A DNA stretch of 64,000 nt from Pelagerythrobacter sp041912895 (GCF_041912895.1 NZ_JAYSGI010000002.1:248001-312000); one strand, 5' to 3'. Shown: positions 26,404-35,079, numbered from the stretch's first letter. Numbers and translations are program-made. Notes: a model not told the origin generated them from the sequence alone.

Positions 26404-27741
26404 TTACTTGCGGCGCGCGACGGTGCTGGGCGTCGTCCGGCGCAGCGTCTCGAGCGCGTAGTGGAGCTGGTAATCCTCGATCCCCTGCTCCTCGAGCTGC
26501 GCGGCGGTCAGCGTGAAGCGCGGATCCTCGCGCTTGTCGCGCTCCATCTCCTCGTCCTTCAGCGCCGCCTCGTTGACGAGGTGGCCGCGCAGGTCCGATT
26601 CGCGCAGCGTGAACTTGGCGCGCTTGGCGAGGTCCGGATCGCTGAGCTGCGGCACCGCGATGTCGGGCTCGATCCCGCCTTCCTGCACCGAATGGCCCGA
26701 AGGGGTGTAGTAGCGCGCGGTGGTGAGCTTGAGCGCGGCGTCGCGGCCGAGCGGCAACAGCGTCTGCACGCTGCCCTTGCCGAAGCTGCGCTCGCCCATC
26801 ACCAGCGCGCGGCGATGATCCTGCAGCGCGCCCGCGACGATCTCGCTCGCCGATGCCGAACCGGCGTCGATCAGCACGATCAGCGGCACGTCCTCGGCGA
26901 TCTGGCCGCGATAGACCGTCTCCGCCTCGTAGATGTAGGTTTCGCCCTGCGCGCGGCCGCGTTGCGAGACGATCTGGCCATCGTCGAGGAACAGGTCGCT
27001 CAAAGCCACCGCCTCGTCGAGCGAGCCGCCGGGGTTGGCGCGCAGGTCGAGCACGAGGCCGTTCAGGCGTCCGCCCGCCTCCTTGTTCAGCGCTTCCCAG
27101 GCGGCGAACACGTCCGCCCCGACATCGCGCGAAAATTCGTTGATCATGATGACGCCGAGCCCGCCCGGCTTCATCTCGTGCGTGACCGGCTCGAGGTCGA
27201 TCAGGCCGCGGGTGACGGTCACGTCGAACGGCTCCTCGCGCCCGGTGCGGAAAATCGTCAACCGGATCGAGGTTCCGGCGGGGCCGCGCATCTGGCTGAC
27301 CGCCTCGTCAAGATCGCCGCCGTAGATCAGCTTGCCGTCGAGGTGGGTGATGTAGTCGCCCGCCTTGAGCCCGGCCTCCATCGCCGGGCTGCCGCGGAAC
27401 GGCGAGATGATCTTCACCGCGCCGTCGTCCATCTGGACCGACAGGCCAAGGCCGGTGTAGTTGCCGTCGATCATCGTCTCGAGCCGCTGGAGGTCCGACC
27501 CGTCGAGATAGGCCGAATGCGGATCGAGGCTGGCGAGCATGCCGTCGATCGCGCCGCGGATGAGCGTCTCGTCGTCCACCGGCTCGACGTAACTCGCCTT
27601 GATCCGCTCGTAGGTCGCGAACAGACGGGCGAACTCGGGCCCGGCACGGCCGTCGACCTGGGCGATCCCGGCGGTGGTGGCCGGAATCAGCGCCACCGCG
27701 GTGACGAGCGCGGCCGAACGGGCGAGTGCGGCAAATTTCAT
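26404..27741 (-). CDS. ctpA: Carboxy-terminal processing protease, S41 family
   Basis: A 445-residue periplasmic protease with an N-terminal signal (residues 1-27), a PDZ domain at about 85-165 (GLGLSVQ, PAMEAGLKAGDYI) and an S41 catalytic core. LVLDLRANPGGSLDEAV is the oxyanion-region motif; the nucleophile is a Ser in GSASASEI (295-300) and the general base is Lys322 in FGKGSVQT. It trims or degrades envelope proteins. Start MKF at 27741 has GGAG about ten bases upstream. It lies downstream of envC, as in many alphaproteobacteria. Confidence 0.93.
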   Translation of the reverse strand: MKFAALARSAALVTAVALIPATTAGIAQVDGRAGPEFARLFATYERIKASYVEPVDDETLIRGAIDGMLASLDPHSAYLDGSDLQRLETMIDGNYTGLGLSVQMDDGAVKIISPFRGSPAMEAGLKAGDYITHLDGKLIYGGDLDEAVSQMRGPAGTSIRLTIFRTGREEPFDVTVTRGLIDLEPVTHEMKPGGLGVIMINEFSRDVGADVFAAWEALNKEAGGRLNGLVLDLRANPGGSLDEAVALSDLFLDDGQIVSQRGRAQGETYIYEAETVYRGQIAEDVPLIVLIDAGSASASEIVAGALQDHRRALVMGERSFGKGSVQTLLPLGRDAALKLTTARYYTPSGHSVQEGGIEPDIAVPQLSDPDLAKRAKFTLRESDLRGHLVNEAALKDEEMERDKREDPRFTLTAAQLEEQGIEDYQLHYALETLRRTTPSTVARRK

Positions 27742-27841
27742 GGGCAGGAGTCTCCTCGGGGCGGCTTTTATCGCGCACGCGGGCTTAATGCCAGATGAGG
27801 ATTGCCGGGGCCGCATGCAACGGTGCGCGCGATTCCAGGAG

Positions 27842-29077
27842 TTAACTCAGGTAGTCGAGCGGATTCACCGGCTCGCCCGCGCGCCGCAGCTCGAGCGTCA
27901 CCACCGGCGAATCGACCGCCGCGACGCCGAGCGGCGATCCGGCGAGCAGGGTCTCGCCCACCGCGACATCGGCGCGCGCGAGACCGGTGACGAGGCTCGT
28001 CCACCCGCCGTCGTGCTCGATGATCACGATCCGCTCGTAGCCGCGATAGGGGCCGGCAAAGGCGACCCGCCCGCTCGCCGGCGCGATCACCTGCGCGCCC
28101 TCGCGCGGAGCGATCGAGAGCCCGCTGCTGACCAGCCCGGCGGCGGAAACCGCGCCGAACCCCGCCACGGTCCGCCCGATCACCGGCAGCTGGAAATCGC
28201 CCGGCGGCGCGGTGGCGGCGGGCGTGGGCGTGGCTTCGGCGAGACCCGCGGCGACCACCGTCGAATCGCGCGGCCGCGGGGGCCGGATGATCGGCCCTGG
28301 CAGATCGGCGAGTTCGCGCCGCAAGGCGCTCGCATCGTCGAGCCGCGCGATCAGCGTGTCGAGGTCGCGCGTCTCTTCGGCCAGTGCCAGCGCACGCTCG
28401 GCCTCGCGGTCGGCGGCGCCGCTGGCGCGGCGCGATTCGATGCGCTGGCGGCTCTCCAGCGCCAGCAGCCGCTCGCGCCGTGTGTCGAGTTCCTGCTCGC
28501 TCGCGTTGAGCGCGGTAAGCGCGGCGCGCGCCTCGGCCTCGAGCCTGCGGCCGCGCCCGATTTCGGCGCGCAGCGCGGCAGTGCGGGTCTGCACCTCGGG
28601 TATCGTCGTCTCGAGCATCGCGCGCAGATACACGGTTTCGCGCAGTGAACCCGGGCGCAGCGCGGACAGCGCGAGCGGGCGGCGGGCGAGTTTCTGCAAC
28701 GCGGCGGTGAGCCGCAACAGCGGTTCGCGCCGCTCGGCAAGGCGGCGGCCGAGCCGCTGCCGCTGATCGTCGATCAGCGCGATCCGCGCCTCTCCCGCGG
28801 CGATCTGCGCTTCGGCCTGCTGGATGCGCGCGGCGAGCGCGGCGCCCTGCCGCGCGGTCTTTTCCGCCGCTTCGGTCGCCGCGAGCGCCGCCGCCTCGAG
28901 GCGCGCGCCGCGGCTCTCGGCTCCGCGCGCGGCCTGTTGCGCGCGCTGGAGGGCGGCGCGGGCATCGCCGGGATCGGAAAAGGTATCCAGGCGCTGGGCC
29001 AGCGCCATGCCGCCGAGTGCGACGGTCGCGAACGTCAGGCCGAGGGCGGGGATGAAGCGGATCGCGCGGTGCGCCAT
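27842..29077 (-). CDS. envC: EnvC-like murein hydrolase activator with degenerate LytM domain
   Basis: A 411-residue exported protein: signal peptide, a long Ala/Arg/Glu-rich coiled coil (about 25-250), a Pro-rich linker and a C-terminal LytM fold. The active-site residues of M23 peptidases are missing: HxxxD is replaced by SGLSI, and the final HxH region reads VTLELRR. This is the pattern of EnvC, which activates amidases at the septum instead of cutting peptidoglycan. Start MAHRA at 29077, 4 nt after the rlmH stop. The rsfS-rlmH-envC-ctpA order is conserved in relatives. Confidence 0.88.
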   Translation of the reverse strand: MAHRAIRFIPALGLTFATVALGGMALAQRLDTFSDPGDARAALQRAQQAARGAESRGARLEAAALAATEAAEKTARQGAALAARIQQAEAQIAAGEARIALIDDQRQRLGRRLAERREPLLRLTAALQKLARRPLALSALRPGSLRETVYLRAMLETTIPEVQTRTAALRAEIGRGRRLEAEARAALTALNASEQELDTRRERLLALESRQRIESRRASGAADREAERALALAEETRDLDTLIARLDDASALRRELADLPGPIIRPPRPRDSTVVAAGLAEATPTPAATAPPGDFQLPVIGRTVAGFGAVSAAGLVSSGLSIAPREGAQVIAPASGRVAFAGPYRGYERIVIIEHDGGWTSLVTGLARADVAVGETLLAGSPLGVAAVDSPVVTLELRRAGEPVNPLDYLS

Positions 29078-29081
29078 GACG

Positions 29082-29504
29082 TCACCCTGCCCGATGGTAG
29101 GGGTGCCCGGCAAGGATCGCCGTGGCGCGGTAGAGCTGCTCCATCAGCATCGCGCGGGCGAGCAGGTGCGGCCAGGTCGCCGGGCCGAAGGCGAGCAGCA
29201 GGTCCGCCTCGGCCCGTTCGGCCGGCGCATGACCATCGGCCGCGCCGAGCACGAAGCGCGCCTCGCGCACGCCTTCGTCGCGCCAGCGGCCGAGCAGCTC
29301 GGCGAATTCCTCGGACGAAAGCTGCTTGCCGCGTTCATCGAGCAGCACGGTGCGCAGCGGTGTCTGCGGATCGGGCACCTTGCCGCCGCTTTCGGGCAGC
29401 TCGGTGGCTTTGAAGGGCCAGGTCAGCCGCTTCTCGTATCGGGCGACGAGCTCCGCTTCGGGCGAGCGTCCGATCTTGCCGCGCGCCACGACGTGCAGGA
29501 GCAT
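29082..29504 (-). CDS. rlmH: 23S rRNA (pseudouridine-1915 N3)-methyltransferase RlmH
   Basis: A 140-residue SPOUT methyltransferase. The N-terminal MLLHVVARGKIGRSPEAELV and RYEKRL, the SAM-binding knot VLGAADGHAP, then FGPATWPHLLARAMLMEQLY and the terminal HPYHR are diagnostic. It modifies helix 69 of 23S rRNA in assembled ribosomes. It sits 10 nt after rsfS, its usual neighbour, and 4 nt before envC. Confidence 0.96.
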   Translation of the reverse strand: MLLHVVARGKIGRSPEAELVARYEKRLTWPFKATELPESGGKVPDPQTPLRTVLLDERGKQLSSEEFAELLGRWRDEGVREARFVLGAADGHAPAERAEADLLLAFGPATWPHLLARAMLMEQLYRATAILAGHPYHRAG

Positions 29505-29514
29505 CGTTTGCGCC

Positions 29515-29928
29515 TCAGGCGGTTCCGGCGGCGACCGGCGGTGCGTCGCCGAACGCCCACATGCGTTCGAGATTGTAGAAGCTGCGCACTTCGGGGCGGA
29601 ACAGGTGGACGACCACGTCGCCCGCGTCGATCAGCACCCAGTCGGCCTGGGGCAGGCCTTCCAAGCGCACGGGGCCGTGCCCCTCCTGCTTGACCCGCTC
29701 GGCAAGTTTCTGCGCGATCGCCGCGACCTGACGGGTCGAGCGCCCGGAGGCGATGACCATGTGATCGGCGATGCTCGACTTGCCCGCGAGCGGGATCGAG
29801 ACCACGTCCTGCGCCTGATCCTCGTCGAGCTGGTCGAGCACGAGCGCGTGAAGCGAGCCCGGCTCGGCTTCGATCGCGGGGGCGGCGGCCGAATCCTGGT
29901 CGGACATCGATGTCTGCGCCTGGTTCAT
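29515..29928 (-). CDS. rsfS: Ribosomal silencing factor RsfS
   Basis: A 137-residue protein. The RsfS/Iojap domain covers about residues 25-125: LDEDQAQDVVSIPLAGKSSIADHM, then SGRSTRQVAAIA, and ADWVLIDAGDVVVHLFRPEVR followed by FYNLERMW. It binds uL14 and blocks subunit joining in starved cells. The start could also be MSDQD at 29907; the first seven residues are not conserved. It lies 58 nt downstream of nadD. Confidence 0.94.
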   Translation of the reverse strand: MNQAQTSMSDQDSAAAPAIEAEPGSLHALVLDQLDEDQAQDVVSIPLAGKSSIADHMVIASGRSTRQVAAIAQKLAERVKQEGHGPVRLEGLPQADWVLIDAGDVVVHLFRPEVRSFYNLERMWAFGDAPPVAAGTA

Positions 29929-29986
29929 AGGCGTATGCTGAGCTCCTGATGGTTGCGGGAGAAAGGGACGGAGGCGGGCGAGCGCA

Positions 29987-30649
29987 TCATGGCGCCGGCG
30001 AAAGCTCCGTTTCGGAAATGGGCCTGAATGTCAGCTGGTCGCGCAGCGGCACCTGCGGCAGGCGATCGGCCCACTCGGGATCGGCACGGCGAATGGCCGT
30101 GGCCGATCGGGGATCCGGATCGAAACGCAGGGTAATCAGGCTCGGCGCACTCCACTCGTCCCGGTTCCTGAAAGTGGCGGCGTCGACGCGGTGGCGGCGC
30201 AGCCAGGCCATCGCGGGACCGGCGACGGCTGCGGCATCATAGCCCGGCCGCGCGATCACCGCAATCGGCATCGCGCGCGCTATGTCGCGCCAGTCCTTCC
30301 ATCGGTGGAATTGCGCGAGGTTGTCAGAGCCCATGAGCCAGACGAACTGCCGCCCCGGCCAGCGCCGCTGCAGCGCGCGCAAGGTATCGACGGTATAGCG
30401 GGTGCCGAAGTCGCGCTCGATCGCGGTGACCCGGATCGGCGCGCGGCGCGCCTGCACCATCGCCGAGCGTACCCGCGCGGCCAATGGCGCCATGCCCGCG
30501 GCGGGCTTCAGCGGATTGCCGGGCGAGACCAGCCACCAGACCTCGTCCAGCCCGAGCGCATTCAGCGCGAAGAGGGAAATCCGCCGATGCCCGCCGTGCG
30601 CGGGATTGAAGCTGCCGCCGAGCAGCCCGATGCGGCGCGCGAATGTCAG
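29987..30649 (-). CDS. nadD: Nicotinate-nucleotide adenylyltransferase, apparent CTG start
   Basis: A 220-residue enzyme when read from CTG at 30649. The nucleotide-binding start GLLGGSFNPAHGGHRRIS and the later SDNLAQFHRWKDW and ITLRFD (in place of the usual ISSTxIR-type end) mark NadD, which makes deamido-NAD. The first ATG in this frame (30493) would remove the whole GGSFNPxHxGH active-site region. Upstream, the frame is closed by TAA at 30689-30691, and between that stop and the motif there is no ATG, GTG or TTG, only CTG at 30649. Either CTG is used or the start was lost. Confidence 0.85.
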   Translation of the reverse strand: MTFARRIGLLGGSFNPAHGGHRRISLFALNALGLDEVWWLVSPGNPLKPAAGMAPLAARVRSAMVQARRAPIRVTAIERDFGTRYTVDTLRALQRRWPGRQFVWLMGSDNLAQFHRWKDWRDIARAMPIAVIARPGYDAAAVAGPAMAWLRRHRVDAATFRNRDEWSAPSLITLRFDPDPRSATAIRRADPEWADRLPQVPLRDQLTFRPISETELSPAP

Positions 30650-30925
30650 TGCGGAGCTCGTGCGATCGTGGTCACCATCACGGTCCGGTTAGCAGGGAGC
30701 GGCACGTCTGTCAGTGCGGGAAATCGCGCTGCATGATCGGACGGCCAAACACTTCCAAGACCGATTCGTTCCATGTGGGTCGCACTAGTTTCACGAAGGA
30801 AAAACGATTCAACCCGCGAGTCCGTCGATTCGCCCTCTTTGCAGAGGCCTCGATTCGACCCCCTGCGATTCGCGTGTTAGCCGCCCGGCCACACAAAAAA
30901 GACGGCAAAAGCGGGGTCGTTTCTA

Positions 30926-32083
30926 GTGATCAATACTACCGTTGGCGAATGGATGGGTCGCCTGCGGACCATGTTTCCCGATCGCGAGTTCTTCATGCGG
31001 TCGCAGGGGCAGGTTCGCTTCATCAAGGTTTCCTCGCGCGTTCAGATGACCGCGGCCGGCATCGCCGGCGCCGCGCTGGTGGCCTGGCTGCTGAGCATGG
31101 CGATCATGGGCTGGACCCAGTATCGCGCGGAAGCCGATCGGCTTTCCCTGCTCGAGCGCGAGGCAAAGGTCGCGACCTCTCAGGAACGCTTCGATGCCTA
31201 CGGCGACGATCTCGACGCGGTGGCGCGCGAACTGGCGCAACGGCAGACGGTGCTCGAGGAAATGGCCGAGATGCTGCCCGAAGACGTCAGCGGGTCGGAC
31301 CCGGTCAGCGATTCGAGCGGTGCGGCGGCGGAAACGGTCTCCAAGGTCAGCGCGGTGTTCCCGCAGGCACGCCCGCTGGCCGAGATCGAAGCCCGCCAGC
31401 TCGCACTGGTCGAGAAGATGACCCGTTTCGCCGACCATCGCGCGGAGAACGCGGCGGCGGCGATGCGCAAGCTCGGGCTCGATCCCTCGGCGCTGCTGCG
31501 CTCGGCGAACGACCGCGCGATGGGTGGTCCGCTCGAGCTGCTCGCTACCGGCCCCGACGGCGCGGCCGACCCGCGCTTCGAGCGCCTCGGCCTCAGCCTC
31601 GCGCGAATGGCCGCGCTGGAAGACGGGCTCGACGGCATTCCCCAGTTCCAGCCCGCGAGCCTCAAATACATCTCGTCCGGCTTCGGCGTCCGCCGCGACC
31701 CGTTCAACGGCCGCGGCGCGATGCACAAAGGGCTGGATTTCGCAGGTCCGCTCGGCGCCCCGATCTATTCCGCCGCCGAGGGCCGCGTGAGCTTTGTCGG
31801 GCGCAAGTCGGGCTACGGCAACGTGGTCGAGATCAGCCACGGCAACGGCCTCGTCACCCGCTACGCCCATATGTCGAAATTCGCCGCCAAGGTCGGCCAG
31901 CAGGTCGACGCCGGGCATGTGATCGGCGCGATCGGCAGCACCGGCCGCTCGACCGGTCCGCACCTTCACTTCGAAGTCCTCGTCAACGGCCGCCAGCGCA
32001 ATCCGCGGCCCTTTCTGGAGAATGCCCCCGATGTTCTCAAAGAAGCCCGAGCACGAGCCGGAGGGCGCGATTCCGATGGCTAG
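30926..32083 (+). CDS. M23 peptidoglycan endopeptidase, bactofilin partner (LmdC-like)
   Basis: A 385-residue protein with one N-terminal membrane segment (about 42-62, GIAGAALVAWLLSMAIMGW), a coiled coil with a Gln/Glu-rich stretch, and a C-terminal M23 domain at about 255-355. Zinc-site residues are intact: MHKGLDFAG and PHLHFEVL, plus RYAHMSK. It should cleave peptidoglycan cross-links. The annotated GTG start has a weak ribosome site; internal ATGs at residues 10 or 16 are possible. The 3' end overlaps the bactofilin gene by 53 nt, a pairing known for cell-shape modules in alpha- and epsilonproteobacteria. Confidence 0.88.
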   Translation: MINTTVGEWMGRLRTMFPDREFFMRSQGQVRFIKVSSRVQMTAAGIAGAALVAWLLSMAIMGWTQYRAEADRLSLLEREAKVATSQERFDAYGDDLDAVARELAQRQTVLEEMAEMLPEDVSGSDPVSDSSGAAAETVSKVSAVFPQARPLAEIEARQLALVEKMTRFADHRAENAAAAMRKLGLDPSALLRSANDRAMGGPLELLATGPDGAADPRFERLGLSLARMAALEDGLDGIPQFQPASLKYISSGFGVRRDPFNGRGAMHKGLDFAGPLGAPIYSAAEGRVSFVGRKSGYGNVVEISHGNGLVTRYAHMSKFAAKVGQQVDAGHVIGAIGSTGRSTGPHLHFEVLVNGRQRNPRPFLENAPDVLKEARARAGGRDSDG

Positions 32084-32492
32084 GCCTTCCGCTCCGTCCG
32101 GTTCGACCTTCTCGGTCATCGGCGCCGACGTGACCATCAAGGGCGACGTCTCCGCTTCCACGGAACTCCACGTCGACGGCCGCATCGAGGGCGACATCGC
32201 CTGCGATTCGCTGGTCCAGGGCGAAGCGAGCGTGATCGAGGGCGCGGTGAGCGCCGAGACCGCGCGGCTCTCGGGCAAGATCAGCGGTTCGATCACGGCG
32301 CGCCAGCTCGTCGTGCTCAAGTCGGCGCGGATCGAGGGCGACGTGCATTACGACGCGCTGACGATCGAACAGGGCGCGCAGGTCGAAGGGCGTTTCGCGC
32401 ACCGGGTGCCGCATCAGCGCGCGAGCGATCGACCCGCCGCCACTCCGCCCGCGAGCGACGACGGCGAGCCCCGCCTGACGCTCGCCACGTAA
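32031..32492 (+). CDS. Bactofilin
   Basis: A 153-residue polymer-forming protein with a short charged N-tail, a central bactofilin beta-helix (about 25-125) made of short repeats such as GADVTIKGDVSASTELHVDG and SLVQGEASVIEG, and a Pro/Arg-rich C-tail. Bactofilins form membrane-bound filaments that place peptidoglycan enzymes. The start at 32031 (MFSKK) is favoured because GGAG is too close to the alternative ATG at 32022. It is embedded in the end of the M23 peptidase gene, so the two are certainly co-transcribed. Confidence 0.92.
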   Translation: MFSKKPEHEPEGAIPMARPSAPSGSTFSVIGADVTIKGDVSASTELHVDGRIEGDIACDSLVQGEASVIEGAVSAETARLSGKISGSITARQLVVLKSARIEGDVHYDALTIEQGAQVEGRFAHRVPHQRASDRPAATPPASDDGEPRLTLAT

Positions 32493-32498
32493 CGCCGC

Positions 32499-34178
32499 TC
32501 AGGCCGCCGCGAGCACTTCCAGCCGCAGGGCCTTGCGGTCGAGCTTGCCGATCATCGTCTTCGGCAGTTCCGCGCGGACGACCACGCCCGAGACGCGCTC
32601 GTGCTTGCCGACTCGCGTATTGAGCCAGGCGCGCAATTCGTCCGCCTCGGCCTCCGCATCCTCCTGCAAGGTGACGTAGGCGCGCGGCGTTTCGCCGAGG
32701 TAGGCGTCGGGCACGCCGATCACGAGCGCTTCCTTAACCGCCGGATGCTCGAGCAGGACGTTCTCGACCTGGCTGGGGAAGACCTTGAAGCCGCCGACCG
32801 CGATCATGTCCTTGATCCGGTCGACGATGGTGATGAACCCGTCGTCGTCGATCTCGGCCACGTCGCCGGTGCGCAGCCATCGCGTCCCGGCGATCTCGGC
32901 GAACGCCTGCGCCGCCGCATCGGGCCGGTTCCAGTAGCCCTGCATCACTTGCGGCCCGGCGATCACCAGTTCGCCCGGCTCGCCTTCGGGTGCGGGCCGG
33001 GTCGGGTCTTCCTTGTCGAGCAGCATGACCTGCGTCTGGGGGATCACCTGCCCGATCGTGCCCGGCTGGCGCAGCCCTTCGTACGGATTGGTCGAAACGA
33101 CGCCTGCGCTCTCGGTCAGGCCGTAGCCTTCGACCAGCCGCGCACCCGTCGCCGCCTCGAACTTCTCGCGCACCGGGGCGGGCAGCGGCGCGCCGCCGGA
33201 AATGCAAATCCTGAGCGCGGAGAAATCGGTCTTCGCGATATCGGGATGATCGAGCAGCGCCTGGAACATCGTCGGCACGCCGGGGAATCCCGTCACCTTG
33301 GCACGCGCCAGCGTCTTGAGCACCTGCTTGGGCTCGAACCGCGGGACCATCGCGATGCACCCGCCCTTGGCCACCGTGCGGTTGAGCACGCAGGTATTGG
33401 CGAAGACATGGAACAGCGGCAGCGCGCCCATGATCACGTCCGGCTCGCTGCGGTCGAACGGGTCGATCGCATCGACCTGCATCGCGTTCATCGACAGGTT
33501 GGCGTGGGTCAGCATCGCACCCTTGGGCCGCCCGGTGGTGCCGCCGGTGTACTGGAGGAGCGCGAGATCGGCGGGCGAGATCGCGACCGAGGCGGGCGCG
33601 GAACCTGCGAGCGCATCGGCCCACTCGCGCACATCTGCACGGTGGGGGATTGCACTGATGCTCTTGCGTCCGAGCAGCTTGAGCGCGGCGCGCTTGGGCC
33701 ACGAGAGCATCGCGCCCAGCCGCCCCACGACCAGCGTCTCGAGCCGCGAGCCGTCGAGCACTTTCAGCGCGGTCGGCAGCAGGCTCGCCGCATCGATCGT
33801 GACGAGCAGGCGCGCGCCCGAATCCTCGACCTGCTGGCTCAATTCCTCGACCGTGTAGAGCGGCGAGAAATTGACCACCACCGCCCCGGCCATCATCGCC
33901 CCGTAATAGGCCGAGACGTAGATCGGCACGTTGGGCAGAAACAGGCCCACCCGGTCGCCGCGGGCGATGCCCATCGCCTGCAGGCCCGCGGCGAAACGCC
34001 GCGCCTCGGCGTAAAGCTCGCGATAGAAATAGGTCCGGCCGAGGAAATCGGCCAGCGGCGCTTGCGGCGCGCGCTCGGCGGTGCGCGCGAACATCTCGGG
34101 CAGCGTCACCGGTTCGAACGGCGTGTCCCATGGCTGGGCGTGCTGGTACGGTGCCTTACTTACATCCATGTAAAACAT
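32499..34178 (-). CDS. fadD: Long-chain fatty acyl-CoA ligase (AMP-forming)
   Basis: A 559-residue adenylate-forming enzyme. The P-loop YTGGTTGRPKGAMLTHANL, the A5 motif GYGLTESAGVVSTNP, the hinge TGDVAEIDDDGFITIVDRIKD and the C-terminal PKTMIGKLDRKALR with its catalytic lysine are present. VPTMFQALLDHPD is typical of the FadD branch, so a fatty acid is the probable substrate. The start is uncertain between ATG 34178 and 34169; both fall in or next to a perfect inverted repeat (34163-34183). Confidence 0.9.
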   Translation of the reverse strand: MFYMDVSKAPYQHAQPWDTPFEPVTLPEMFARTAERAPQAPLADFLGRTYFYRELYAEARRFAAGLQAMGIARGDRVGLFLPNVPIYVSAYYGAMMAGAVVVNFSPLYTVEELSQQVEDSGARLLVTIDAASLLPTALKVLDGSRLETLVVGRLGAMLSWPKRAALKLLGRKSISAIPHRADVREWADALAGSAPASVAISPADLALLQYTGGTTGRPKGAMLTHANLSMNAMQVDAIDPFDRSEPDVIMGALPLFHVFANTCVLNRTVAKGGCIAMVPRFEPKQVLKTLARAKVTGFPGVPTMFQALLDHPDIAKTDFSALRICISGGAPLPAPVREKFEAATGARLVEGYGLTESAGVVSTNPYEGLRQPGTIGQVIPQTQVMLLDKEDPTRPAPEGEPGELVIAGPQVMQGYWNRPDAAAQAFAEIAGTRWLRTGDVAEIDDDGFITIVDRIKDMIAVGGFKVFPSQVENVLLEHPAVKEALVIGVPDAYLGETPRAYVTLQEDAEAEADELRAWLNTRVGKHERVSGVVVRAELPKTMIGKLDRKALRLEVLAAA

Positions 34179-34183
34179 GGATG
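34163..34183 (-). promoter_or_regulatory. Inverted repeat over the acyl-CoA ligase start
   Basis: CATCCATGT and ACATGGATG form a perfect 9-bp inverted repeat around AAA. The repeat contains both candidate start codons of the downstream acyl-CoA ligase. On DNA it has the size of an operator for a TetR-type dimer, which often controls fatty-acid genes. On RNA it would form a hairpin hiding the start codon. The sequence alone does not decide between the two. Confidence 0.4.
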
Positions 34184-34283
34184 CGGCATGGCGCTCGCGA
34201 GGGCAAGGGGTTTTTGCCCCTGCCCGCGCGTGTTCACGCAAGACCGTAACGCCAAGCAGCGATGCGCTTGGCGCCGGGCGACA

Positions 34284-34988
34284 TCAGGACTGCTGCTCTT
34301 CGCCTTCGGCGGCGCGCTTGGCTTCGAGCCAGGCGGCGGCTTCCGCTTCCTGCGCGGCCTCGGCGGCGGCCTTCTCGCTCGCGTCGCGCTCGGCGCGCAG
34401 TTCGGCGATCAGCTTCTCGCGATCGGAGCCCGAATCGACGACGACCGGTGCCTCGCCTTCGGTCCCGGCCTTCTTCGCCGCCTTGGCGACGACCGCATCG
34501 AGCTCGCGCTGCGAGCACAGGCCCAGCGTAACCGGGTCCTTGGGCTGGATGTTCTGAATGTTCCAGTGGCTGCGCTCGCGGATCGCGGTGATCGTGTTGC
34601 GCGTGGTGCCGATCAGCTTGGAGATCTGCGCGTCGGAAATCTCCGGGTGGCTGCGCAGGATCCAGGCGATCCCATCGGGCTTGTCCTGCCGCTTCGACAC
34701 GGGGGTGTAACGCGGGCCCTTGGTGCGGGTTACCTCGACCGGGGCCTTCTGCATCTTGAGCGCATAGGCCGGATCGGCCTGGCCGCGCTCGATCTCCTCC
34801 TGCGTCAGTTCGCCAGAATGCACCGGATCGCGCCCGGTGTACTTGCTGCCCGCGAGATCGTCGGCCATCGCCTGGACCTCGAGGATGTGGAGGCCGCAGA
34901 ATTCGGCGATCTGGGTGAAACCGAGCGAGGTGTTGTCGATCAGCCAGGTGGCGGTCGCATGCGGCATCAGCGGGGTCGGTTGGGCCAT
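34284..34988 (-). CDS. trcR: Cell-cycle transcriptional regulator TrcR (DUF1013)
   Basis: A 234-residue protein of the alphaproteobacterial DUF1013 family. The start MAQPTPLMPHATATWLIDN and IAEFCGLHILEVQAMADD are strongly conserved family sequence, followed by a helix-turn-helix-like stretch (HPEISDAQISKLIGTTRNTI) and a Glu/Ala-rich coiled C-terminus. Start 34988 is chosen because the family begins at MAQPTP. The upstream gene ends in a strong terminator at 35013-35034, so trcR must have its own promoter in the roughly 15-25 bp beyond it or read through. Confidence 0.9.
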   Translation of the reverse strand: MAQPTPLMPHATATWLIDNTSLGFTQIAEFCGLHILEVQAMADDLAGSKYTGRDPVHSGELTQEEIERGQADPAYALKMQKAPVEVTRTKGPRYTPVSKRQDKPDGIAWILRSHPEISDAQISKLIGTTRNTITAIRERSHWNIQNIQPKDPVTLGLCSQRELDAVVAKAAKKAGTEGEAPVVVDSGSDREKLIAELRAERDASEKAAAEAAQEAEAAAWLEAKRAAEGEEQQS

Positions 34989-35001
34989 GGAAAATGTCCT
35001 G

Positions 35002-35034
35002 AAAACGTAAAGGGCCGCCCCTTGCGGAGCGGCC
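35002..35034 (-). terminator. Rho-independent terminator after the glycosyltransferase gene
   Basis: On the minus strand a 9-bp GC-rich stem (GGCCGCTCC / GGGGCGGCC, one G-T pair) closes a GCAA tetraloop and is followed by CTTTACGTTTT. It lies between the stop of the glycosyltransferase at 35080 and the trcR start at 34988, so it ends the upstream two-gene transcript. Confidence 0.8.
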
Positions 35035-35079
35035 GTTGCAGCGACCGATCTAGGCGATGCGCCGGGCGAGCGCAAGCTT

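Noticed and set aside
29987..30493. Shorter NadD starting at ATG 30493
   Set aside because: It lacks the GGSFNPxHxGH nucleotide-binding loop, so it could not be an active enzyme.
30711..30908. 65-codon minus-strand ORF in the nadD-M23 gap
   Set aside because: No ribosome site, basic random-looking composition and no family resemblance; the 276-bp gap is better read as regulatory or rearrangement sequence with no clear feature.
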